A stretch of 53,619 nt of DNA, taken from the NCBI RefSeq assembly GCF_000718785.1, contig NZ_JOCA01000034.1:1-53619 (forward strand), given 5' to 3'. Of the stretch, positions 46,717 to 53,619 are shown piece by piece. A program made the translations under genes and the position numbers. Every line of letters starts with the position of its first letter. Within the stretch, counting starts at the first letter, position 1. The stretch comes from Streptomyces sp. NRRL WC-3626. GTDB lineage: Bacteria; Actinomycetota; Actinomycetes; Streptomycetales; Streptomycetaceae. The notes under the pieces were generated by a model. It did not search any database. It was not told the DNA's origin and saw only the letters and a program-made list of their open reading frames with translations.

Positions 46717-48907
46717 TCGCGTTTCCCTCCCCCTCCGCGTCGATGTGCGGCAGGATCCGGTCCAGCCACCGCGGCGTCCACCAGGCGTGCCGCCCCAGCA
46801 GGGTCATCACGGCGGGCACCAGCAGCAGCCGTACGACGGTGGCGTCGATGAGGACGCTGACCGCCAGCCCGAGGCCCAGCATCTTGACCACGACGTTGTC
46901 GCTGACGACGAACGCCGCGAACACGCTCACCATGATCAGCGCGGCACAGGTGATGACCCGCGCCGTGATCTCCAGCGCATGGGCCACGGACGCCCGCGCG
47001 TCCCCCGTGCGCAGCCATGCCTCGTGGACGCGGGAGAGCAGGAAGATCTCGTAGTCCATGCTGAGGCCGAAGATGATGGCGAACATCATCATCGGCACAT
47101 AGCTCTCGATCGGCACCGTGCCGGAGACCCCGAGCGCCGGCCCGCCCCAGCCCCACTGGAAGACGGCGACGACGACGCCGTACGAGGCCGTGATGGACAG
47201 GACGTTGAGGACGGCCGCCTTGACGGCGACGAGCAGGCCGCGGAACACGGCGAGGATGATCAGGAAGGCCAGGGCGACCACCACGGCGATGATCAGCGGC
47301 AGCCGTTCGGCGACGATGTCCCGGAAGTCGACCTGTGCCGCCGTCGTCCCGGTGACATAGGTCGAGGCGTCCGTGCCCCGTACGGCGTCCGGAAGGGTGT
47401 CGTCGGTGAGGCGGTTGGCCAGGTCGGTGGTCGTCGCGCTCTGTGGGGACTCCTTCGAGTACACCGTGCCGACCAGGACGTCCCCGTCCTGCGTGGCCGT
47501 CAGCGGGGTGACGGCGGCCGCCCCCTGGACGCCGTCCAGCGTCTTCTGCGCCTGCGAGGCCAGGTCGGAGCGCTGGTCGTCCGGCACGGAGGACTGGTCG
47601 ACGACGACGGTGAGCGGGCCGTTGGACCCGGGACCGAACGCGTCGGTCATCAGATCGTAGGCCCGGCGGTCGGTGAAGGAGGTGGGGTCCGCGCCGTCGC
47701 CGATATGGCCGAGCTGGATGGAGAACACCGGGACCGCGAGGACGGCGATGGTGGCGACGCCCGCCGCCAGGAACGACCATGGCCGGCGCTCCACCCGCTG
47801 GGCGTACCGGTGCCAGGTGCCCCGCGGTTCGGCGCCGGGCTCCGCGTCGGTCTCGGCCACCGGCCGGCGCACCCGGTAGCGGTCGATGCGTCTGCCGATC
47901 AGACCCAGCAGCGCGGGTACGAGGGTGAGCGCGCCGGCGACCGCGGAGACGACGGTGACGGCGGCGGCCAGCCCCAGCTTGGAGATGAACGAGACGCCCG
48001 ACACGGACAGACCGGCCAGTGCGATGATCACCGTGCAGCCGGAGACGAGCACGGACCGCCCGCTGGTCGCGGTGGCGTGCCCGGCGGCCCCCACCGGATC
48101 CCCGCCGTCCATCACGTCCTGCCGGTAACGGGTGATCAGGAACAGCGCGTAGTCGATGCCGACACCGAGGCCGATCATGGTGGCCAGCGTCGGCGAGACC
48201 GTCGCGAAGGTGAACGCGGCGGCCAGCAGCCCCAGTACGGCGAGTCCGCCCACCACGCCGATCAGCGCCGTCAGCAGCGGGATCCCGGCGGCGAGGACAC
48301 TGCCGAAGCCGATCAGCAGGACGACGATCGCGACCGCGAAGCCGATCAGCTCGCTCACCCGGTCGTCCGGGGCGGGCCGGGCCAGTTCGCCGAGCGGACC
48401 GCCGTACTCGACCTCGGCGCCGGCGTCCCGCAGCGGCTGTACGGCGTCGTCCACGCCGTGGAGGTAGCCGTCACCGAGGGTGGAGGGCTGGACGTCGAAG
48501 CGGACGGTGATGTAGGCGGTCTTCTTGTCGGAGGAGAGCGGGCCGACGTTCGGCTGGGACTGGGGCTGGTCCGTGGAGAGCGGGTTCTGTGCGGACAGGA
48601 CGTGCGGGAGCTTTTCCAGGTCGGTGATGGTGGTCGACATCTGGTCTTCCAGCGCGGTGAGTTGCCGCTGGTCGTCGTGGAGGACGATCTGGCTGCTGTA
48701 GCCGCCGGCCTGGGGGTCGTGCTGCTGGAGGACCTCGATGCCCTTCTGGGACTGGGAGTCCGAGAGGGTGAAGTTGTCGGAGTACGTGCCGCCGGTGGTG
48801 CGGCTGAGGATCTGCAGGGCGAGGAGGGCGACCAGCCAGGTGATGATCACGATCACGAAGTGGCGGGCGCACCATTCGCCCAGGCGGCGCAGGACACCAG
48901 GTGGCAT
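46700..48907 (-). CDS. MMPL-family transporter (RND superfamily)
   Basis: This 735-aa inner-membrane protein has about 11-12 helices in two halves, each with a large extracytoplasmic domain. Landmarks are [16 protein letters not shown] at the start, [17 protein letters not shown] and [17 protein letters not shown], which carry the proton-relay Asp-Tyr pair. MMPL proteins export lipids or polyketides; the substrate here is unknown. The start MPPGVLRR at 48907 follows GAGGAG. Confidence 0.92.
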   Translation of the reverse strand: MPPGVLRRLGEWCARHFVIVIITWLVALLALQILSRTTGGTYSDNFTLSDSQSQKGIEVLQQHDPQAGGYSSQIVLHDDQRQLTALEDQMSTTITDLEKLPHVLSAQNPLSTDQPQSQPNVGPLSSDKKTAYITVRFDVQPSTLGDGYLHGVDDAVQPLRDAGAEVEYGGPLGELARPAPDDRVSELIGFAVAIVVLLIGFGSVLAAGIPLLTALIGVVGGLAVLGLLAAAFTFATVSPTLATMIGLGVGIDYALFLITRYRQDVMDGGDPVGAAGHATATSGRSVLVSGCTVIIALAGLSVSGVSFISKLGLAAAVTVVSAVAGALTLVPALLGLIGRRIDRYRVRRPVAETDAEPGAEPRGTWHRYAQRVERRPWSFLAAGVATIAVLAVPVFSIQLGHIGDGADPTSFTDRRAYDLMTDAFGPGSNGPLTVVVDQSSVPDDQRSDLASQAQKTLDGVQGAAAVTPLTATQDGDVLVGTVYSKESPQSATTTDLANRLTDDTLPDAVRGTDASTYVTGTTAAQVDFRDIVAERLPLIIAVVVALAFLIILAVFRGLLVAVKAAVLNVLSITASYGVVVAVFQWGWGGPALGVSGTVPIESYVPMMMFAIIFGLSMDYEIFLLSRVHEAWLRTGDARASVAHALEITARVITCAALIMVSVFAAFVVSDNVVVKMLGLGLAVSVLIDATVVRLLLVPAVMTLLGRHAWWTPRWLDRILPHIDAEGEGNARRQAP

Positions 48908-49004
48908 GGGCGCGTCTCCTCTGCCCGGCCGGGCGGATCCCGGCACCCCTTCATTACAGATGCGCGTCGTTTACCCGGCACCTCGGCCTCGTACAGGGGG
49001 ATGC

Positions 49005-49090
49005 TTCTTTCGCCCCCGCCGCCCCCTTCCCCTCCCGTCCCCGGGGGCGCTGGCCCCGGACCCCCGCTCCTCGAACGCCAAAGGGGCTGA
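49005..49090 (-). repeat. Dispersed Streptomyces intergenic repeat, copy C
   Basis: Read leftward it contains TTTGGCGTTCGAGGAGCGGG, a hairpin CCGGGG/CCCCGG (49041-49059) and ends in GGGGGCGGCGGGGGCGAAAG. It matches copies A and B. It lies between the MMPL and SpoIIE genes, which are both leftward, so it may terminate the SpoIIE transcript. Confidence 0.65.
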
Positions 49091-49097
49091 AGGGAAC

Positions 49098-51671
49098 TCA
49101 TCGCCAGGCGTACGCCGTCAGGAGCAGGGCCACGTCGTCCGGGCGGTCCTCCGTGCGGCGGGCCGTCTTGATCAATCGGTCCGCGAGGGAATCGACCGAG
49201 TCCGCCGGCCCGCGCGCCAGACAGCGCCGGATCACCTCGATCCCCGTCCCGATCTCCGCCCCCGGCGTCTCCACCAGCCCGTCCGTGTACAACGCGATGA
49301 CACTCCCCGGCGCCAGCGTCAGGGCCGTGACCGGATACTCCGCCTCCGCCTGCACCCCCAACAGCACCCCGCCCTCCAGCTCCAGACTCTCCGTATGCCC
49401 GTCCGGATGCCGCAGCAACGGCGGCGGATGCCCCGCCCGCACCGCCAGCGCACGCCCGCTGGACGGATCGAGCTCGATGTAGCAGCAGGTGGCGAAGAGA
49501 TCCGTCTCCAGCTCCGTCAGCAGCCGGTTGGTGTGGGTGATGACCTCCTGCGGCGGCCGCCCGCTCGCGGCGAAGGCCTGCACCGCGCTGCGCAGCTGCC
49601 CCATGACGGCCGCCGCACCCACGCTGTGCCCCTCGACGTCACCGATGACCAGCGCCACCCCGCGCCCCGTCCTGATCACGTCGTACCAGTCGCCTCCGAT
49701 GGCCATGCCCTGGGTGCCGGGCAGATAGCGGCCGGTGGTCAGGATGCGGTCGATGACGGGCAGCCGGCGCGGCAGCAGCCCCTCCTGCAGTCCGCGCGCC
49801 ACGGCCGACTCGGCGTCGTAGAGCCGCGCGCGCTCCATCGCCTGCGCGGTCAGCCCGCCCAGCGCGGTCAGCGCGGTGCGCTCCTCCGGAGTGAACCGGT
49901 GGGGCGCGTTCCAGCCGAGGATGCAGGAGCCGATCGGATGGCCGGAGGCGATCAGCGGCAGGAACGCCCAGGCGCTCATCGGGTCCAGGAGAAGCTGCGG
50001 ATAGGCGTTGACGAGCGCTTCCGGCGACTCGAAGAAGAGCGGGAGCCGGGTGGTCAGGGCGTGCACGCCGGGCAGGTTCGCGTTGAGCGGGACCCCTTCG
50101 AAACTGTCGAGGAAGTGCTCCTGGTAGCCGGACTCCCACAGCAGGTACATCCGGTCGTCACGGATCGTGTAGAGGGCGATCTCCTGCGCGCCGAACGCGG
50201 GCAGCAACTGCTCCGCGACGGCCGTGCACACATCCCTGACGGTGACGGCCTCGGTCAGCACGCTGGCCATCTGCACCACGTGGTACAGGGCTCCCGCGCG
50301 TGCCGTCGCGACCACGTCCGAGGGCGGCGCCGCGCTCTCCCCGCCGGGCGGCGCCAGGGGCCGGCCCCGCTCGGCCCCGACGGGGGCGCTGGTCCGGAAC
50401 ACCCTGCCGGTCAGCCCGTGCACCCCGGGATAGAGCACGAACCCCAGCCAGACGTCCTCCGGGTCCTGCACCAGGTACGACACCGGCTCCTGCGACAGCA
50501 TCGCCGCCCGGTAGCGGTCCTCGTACGCCGGATCACGCAGCCAGGGGAGCACCTCCCACGGATAGTGACCCAGCATGCGTTCCAGTTCGCAGCCCAGCAG
50601 CTGCTGGCAGCGGCGGTTGGCGTAGACGACCCGGCCGTCCTGGTCGAGGGAGAACACACCGTCCGGCAGCCGCTCGGCGGCCTCCGCCGCGACGATCCCG
50701 CCGGCCGCGTCGACGAGGGCGCCCACCAGCAGCCGGGTGGCCCCCTCCGCGCGTACGACATGTCCCCACAGTTCGACCGGACGGTAGCGGACCCGTCCGT
50801 CGTCCTGGGGCTCCTCCAGCACCCTGAAGTGCCGGGATCTGACCTGCCCGGTGTCCGCCGCCTCCCGCCGGGTCGCCCGCAGTTCGTACAGGTCGTCGGG
50901 GCAGACCCGCTCCTCGACCTCCGCCATCGTGCCGCCGAACTCCTCCCGGCTCACGCCCAGGAGGGACAGCGCGTCGTCGTCCCCGGACCAGCGGTCGGTG
51001 TCCAGGTCCCACTCGACCATGCCGACCGCCACGGCCCGTGCGGGCGGTGTGGGCAGCCGTACGCTGACCGGCTGGTCGTCGTAGTCGATGCCGTACACCA
51101 CCGCGTCCGCGCCCTCCCCGCCGGGCATCCGGCGGGCGAATCCGGTGAGCCGCGCCTCCAGGTCCCGCCCCGCGTCGTGCAGCGCCGCCCGCGCCACCCG
51201 CTCGTCCACCGGCTCCCGGGCGGCCGAACGCAGCACGCACAGGACACCCACGGGCTCCCCGTCGACACGCACCGGGTGGAAGGCGGAGCCGAACGAGTAC
51301 GGCAGCGCCGCCGTGAACTGCGGGAAGCGCAGCATCATGGCCCGCTGGTCCGGCAGCCACAGACTCTCGCTCCTGCGGTACGCCTCCGACATGGGCAGCG
51401 CGCCGCCCACCGGCACCCGCCACCACGGCATCAGCAGCGACCGGGGGACCCCGGCCACCACGCACAGCACCAGCGAGCGCCGGTCCGGGGAGCGCAGATA
51501 CACCAGCCCGCCGTAGCCGCCGATGTCCCGGACCGCCGCCACCACCGGCTCCGCGATGACGTCCTCGATACGGGCGGCCGGGTTCACGGTCCCGCGCTCG
51601 TCCGGGCCCGTGCCGGCGCCGGGCACGCCTGCCGGCCGCTCCCGGCGCGGTTCGGCGGCTGCATCATCCAT
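49098..51671 (-). CDS. GAF-PAS-PAS-GAF-SpoIIE phosphatase
   Basis: This 857-aa protein has a first GAF domain (about 25-190), PAS modules (about 205-430), a second GAF (about 460-610) and a PP2C/SpoIIE domain (about 630-850). Visible motifs are GGDWYDV near 660, GDVEGHS, RAGHPPPLL and ALYTDGLVE. Unlike the protein at 11810 it lacks a C-terminal HATPase. It should dephosphorylate an anti-anti-sigma factor in response to signals sensed by GAF/PAS. MDDAAAEP at 51671 follows GGAAGGG. Confidence 0.9.
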   Translation of the reverse strand: MDDAAAEPRRERPAGVPGAGTGPDERGTVNPAARIEDVIAEPVVAAVRDIGGYGGLVYLRSPDRRSLVLCVVAGVPRSLLMPWWRVPVGGALPMSEAYRRSESLWLPDQRAMMLRFPQFTAALPYSFGSAFHPVRVDGEPVGVLCVLRSAAREPVDERVARAALHDAGRDLEARLTGFARRMPGGEGADAVVYGIDYDDQPVSVRLPTPPARAVAVGMVEWDLDTDRWSGDDDALSLLGVSREEFGGTMAEVEERVCPDDLYELRATRREAADTGQVRSRHFRVLEEPQDDGRVRYRPVELWGHVVRAEGATRLLVGALVDAAGGIVAAEAAERLPDGVFSLDQDGRVVYANRRCQQLLGCELERMLGHYPWEVLPWLRDPAYEDRYRAAMLSQEPVSYLVQDPEDVWLGFVLYPGVHGLTGRVFRTSAPVGAERGRPLAPPGGESAAPPSDVVATARAGALYHVVQMASVLTEAVTVRDVCTAVAEQLLPAFGAQEIALYTIRDDRMYLLWESGYQEHFLDSFEGVPLNANLPGVHALTTRLPLFFESPEALVNAYPQLLLDPMSAWAFLPLIASGHPIGSCILGWNAPHRFTPEERTALTALGGLTAQAMERARLYDAESAVARGLQEGLLPRRLPVIDRILTTGRYLPGTQGMAIGGDWYDVIRTGRGVALVIGDVEGHSVGAAAVMGQLRSAVQAFAASGRPPQEVITHTNRLLTELETDLFATCCYIELDPSSGRALAVRAGHPPPLLRHPDGHTESLELEGGVLLGVQAEAEYPVTALTLAPGSVIALYTDGLVETPGAEIGTGIEVIRRCLARGPADSVDSLADRLIKTARRTEDRPDDVALLLTAYAWR

Positions 51672-51824
51672 GTCGCGCCCTTCCGGTGCGGACGCACGGG
51701 ACGTTCGTTCGCCCACCACCAGGATGTGCCATGCCGGGCGGTCCGGCGACGTGGGGCCGCAACCTTGAGGGCATCCCGGTCGTCTCACCCCATAGCAGAA
51801 GGATGCGAGCCCAGGGGGCTGAAA

Positions 51825-52406
51825 ATGCTACAAAAGCGAATGATCTGCGCGACTCTCGTACTCGTGGGCGCCACGCTGACCACGGCGGCCGTCCCGGCGG
51901 TCGCCGCCCCGGTGGCGGCGGCCGGGGCCACGGCCTGTTCCACCGGCTGGGGCAGCCTGCCCAGGACGGACTCCGACAGTACGACCTCGCCGGTACGGGA
52001 CATCAGGACCGGGCGGCACGACTGCTACGACCGCATGGTCGTCGACCTGCCCGGCGCCGAGCGCGGCGCGATCGGCTACTCCGTCCAGTACGTCGACCGG
52101 CTCCACCAGGACGGATCGGGCCGGCACATCCCCGTCGCGGGCGGCGCCGTCCTCGAGGTCCGGGTGGCCGCGCCCGCGTACGCCCCCGAGAGCGGCGAGC
52201 CCACCTACCCGGCACGCGCCGGGGGCACCCTGCCCGGTGTGAACCTCACCGGGTACCGCACGTTCCGGGACGCGCGGTTCGCGGGCAGCTTCGAGGGCGC
52301 CACCCAGATCGGGCTCGGGGTACGCGCGCGGCTGCCGTTCCGGGTGCTGCAGCTCGACGGCCATCTCGTGATCGACGTCGCCCACGACTGGACCGGCGGC
52401 CGCTGA
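51825..52406 (+). CDS. Secreted AMIN-like domain protein
   Basis: This 193-aa protein has a signal peptide ending near AVPAVAAPVAA. The mature part has CSTGWGSLPRTDSDST, conserved RDIRTGRHDCYDRMVVDLPG, and a beta-rich end with RVLQLDGHLVIDVAHDW. Family members are called AMIN-like and resemble the N-terminal sugar-binding parts of amidases; no enzymatic residues are seen. Two mature cysteines are present. The ATG follows GGGGG. It is divergent from the SpoIIE gene. Confidence 0.8.
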   Translation: MLQKRMICATLVLVGATLTTAAVPAVAAPVAAAGATACSTGWGSLPRTDSDSTTSPVRDIRTGRHDCYDRMVVDLPGAERGAIGYSVQYVDRLHQDGSGRHIPVAGGAVLEVRVAAPAYAPESGEPTYPARAGGTLPGVNLTGYRTFRDARFAGSFEGATQIGLGVRARLPFRVLQLDGHLVIDVAHDWTGGR

Positions 52407-52424
52407 CCGTCCGCCGGCGCGCGG

Positions 52425-53117
52425 TCACTCCTTCAGGGTGCCCGTGTCGCGGACCCGGCGCGCCACCTCGCGCAGCTTGGTGTTGGAACGCTGGGAGTGG
52501 GTGCGCAGCAGGTCGAAGGCCTGGTCCTCCGTCAGATGGTGGCGGCCCATCAGGATGCCCATCGCCTCGCCGATGAGATGCCGCGTGGCGATGGCCTCCT
52601 GCAGCTGTTCGTCGGTGCGGGCGCTGGAGAAGGCGACCGCCGCGTGGGAGGCCAGCAGCCAGCCGGCCGTCTCGCTGTCCTCGGTGAACATCCCGGGCTT
52701 GCGGGAGTACACGTTGAGGGCGCCCAACTCCTCCTCCCGCGTGTACAGCAGGAAGCCCATCATGCTGCCCACACCGAGTTCCCGGCACTGGGGCACGAAG
52801 GAGGGCCAGCGTTCGGCGTGCTCGGTGAAGTCGGGAATGCGGAACACGCGTTCGGCGCGGTCGGGCCGGGCCGCGTCGAAGCAGGGGCCTTCGCGCAGGC
52901 GCTCCTGGAGACGGTCGCTGTCGTTCACCAGTTGTTCGGTGGGCGCCAGCGAACTCACCCGGTCCCCCCGCAGTACGAGGATTCCGGCGGCGTCACAGCC
53001 GTCGACGAGCTCCACCGTCGATTCCGTGATCTGTTCCAGGGTGGAGTCGAGGGTGTGCTCGGCCAGCAGGTCACGGGCCATGGAGGCCATCTGCTGCGCG
53101 AAGTACCGCCAGTCCAC
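52425..53117 (-). CDS. GAF-ANTAR regulator
   Basis: This 230-aa RNA-binding regulator has a GAF sensor (about 10-160, with DGCDAAGILVLRGDRV and SMMGFLLYTREEELGALNVYS) and a C-terminal ANTAR domain containing RHLIGEAMGILMGRHHLT and QAFDLLRTHSQRSNTKLREV. It probably antiterminates a transcript when GAF binds ligand. The GTG at 53117 is preferred because GGGAGG lies before it; a later ATG (MASMARD) is possible. The target RNA is not visible. Confidence 0.9.
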   Translation of the reverse strand: MDWRYFAQQMASMARDLLAEHTLDSTLEQITESTVELVDGCDAAGILVLRGDRVSSLAPTEQLVNDSDRLQERLREGPCFDAARPDRAERVFRIPDFTEHAERWPSFVPQCRELGVGSMMGFLLYTREEELGALNVYSRKPGMFTEDSETAGWLLASHAAVAFSSARTDEQLQEAIATRHLIGEAMGILMGRHHLTEDQAFDLLRTHSQRSNTKLREVARRVRDTGTLKE

Positions 53118-53226
53118 GCTCCGCCTCCCGGTGCACCTGCCGGCCGTCACCCACCATCGTGGCACGCCTGCCCATGCGGCACCCTTCCATGCCGTCGTTG
53201 TCAGTGGGGGATGTCACCCTGCCGGT

Positions 53227-53493
53227 ATGGACGAACTGGAGTTCATGCGCGGCAGGGTCTACGGCGCGGACCACGACGACCCGTCCCCGCGCGACGACCG
53301 CACGTATGTGGAGCTGTCGGGCGGCCCCCTCGACGGCCTCCTCCTGGACATCACGGACCTTCCCGAACGGGACCTCCGCCACGGCGTGACGCTCCCCACG
53401 GAAATAGGCCGCTACGGCCCGGGCGCCCACACCCACTACACCCCCCGCACCCCAACCTCCCGCACCTACGACTGGCACGGCGACCTCCCCTAA
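53227..53493 (+). CDS. Small hypothetical protein, 88 aa
   Basis: I do not recognise the family. The protein begins MDELEFMRGRVYGADHDD, has the short motif YVELSGGPLDGLLLDI and ends with TPTSRTYDWHGDLP. No signal peptide is present. It is divergent from the GAF-ANTAR gene; the ATG has GCCGGT before it, not a good ribosome site. Its codon bias supports a gene. Confidence 0.65.
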   Translation: MDELEFMRGRVYGADHDDPSPRDDRTYVELSGGPLDGLLLDITDLPERDLRHGVTLPTEIGRYGPGAHTHYTPRTPTSRTYDWHGDLP

Positions 53494-53619
53494 CCCCTCC
53501 TCCCCCCGGGGCTCCGCCCCCATCCCCCGCCTTCCCGCACGGTTCCGCCCAGCCCCCGCCACCCCGCGGTACTCCGCGCGCCGCCCCGCCGTCCCCACGT
53601 CCCCGCGCCGCCCCCGCCG

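Noticed and set aside
48738..51824. Long rightward frame reading into the AMIN-like gene
   Set aside because: The part before 51825 is opposite the SpoIIE and MMPL genes. Only the piece from 51825 has a ribosome site and signal peptide.
53494..53619. Fourth copy of the intergenic repeat at the right edge
   Set aside because: The C-rich sequence contains CCCCGGGGCTCCGCCCC but lacks the shared body of copies A-C and is cut by the window end.

Overview
The window looks like chromosomal DNA of a Streptomyces or a very close relative. The evidence is the very high G+C with strong third-position GC bias, many GTG and one TTG start codons, 4-nt overlapping start/stop codons, a single noticed TTA codon, and typical families: SpoIIE-type phosphatases, ANTAR proteins, a SigB/F-type sigma factor, a GlgE/Pep/GlgX block, CebR-type operators and an AA10 LPMO. 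I see no tRNA, rRNA, transposase, phage gene or CRISPR array. About 48 protein genes fill the window, with short intergenic gaps.

Layout. 1-4021 is an alpha-glucan block: the N-terminal part of GlgE and a small DUF5133-like gene read leftward, and a small Pep-type protein overlapping glycogen debranching enzyme glgX reads rightward. 4028-6190 holds a two-domain VOC protein, an ANTAR protein and a SigB-family sigma factor. 6689-10144 has a hypothetical protein, a stand-alone hydroxymethylbilane synthase, a secreted NLP (NPP1) protein and a LigD-type ATP-dependent DNA ligase. 10266-14128 has a MarR regulator with a palindromic operator, a DoxX-like protein, a Bcp peroxiredoxin and a multidomain PAS/GAF/SpoIIE/HATPase protein. 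14343-25840 is mostly housekeeping and stress enzymes: aldo/keto reductase, TauD-like dioxygenase, metallophosphoesterase, dienelactone hydrolase, YciO/Sua5 protein, PucR-like regulator, catalase, fructosamine-kinase-like protein, DoxX-like protein, and an epimerase whose catalytic residues are altered.

The most unusual region is 26043-29911. It is a tight five-gene operon made of a 62-aa peptide that looks like a precursor, a 230-aa protein of unknown function, two homologous helical proteins (DUF6895-like), and a class C beta-lactamase-like serine hydrolase. The last four genes are coupled by 4-nt overlaps. It resembles a compact peptide-modification (RiPP-like) locus but lacks any standard modifying enzyme known to me. 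This is inference and is the best candidate here for an undescribed system.

29974-33174 encodes secreted enzymes: a streptogrisin-type protease with a chitin-binding tail, and a Tat-exported PhoD. 33456-40352 has a giant CtpI-like P-type ATPase, a zinc alcohol dehydrogenase and an Rv1733c-like membrane protein. 40370-46645 includes a methyltransferase, a flavodoxin-like protein, a YihY/BrkB membrane protein, a GNAT acetyltransferase, an AA10 LPMO and a sortase-anchored DUF1996 protein. Two perfect CebR-type operators lie in front of the GNAT and LPMO genes, and the LPMO gene carries a TTA codon, so it appears to be under both cellobiose and bldA control. 46700-53493 holds an MMPL transporter, a second large GAF/PAS/SpoIIE phosphatase, a secreted AMIN-like protein, a GAF-ANTAR regulator and a small hypothetical protein.
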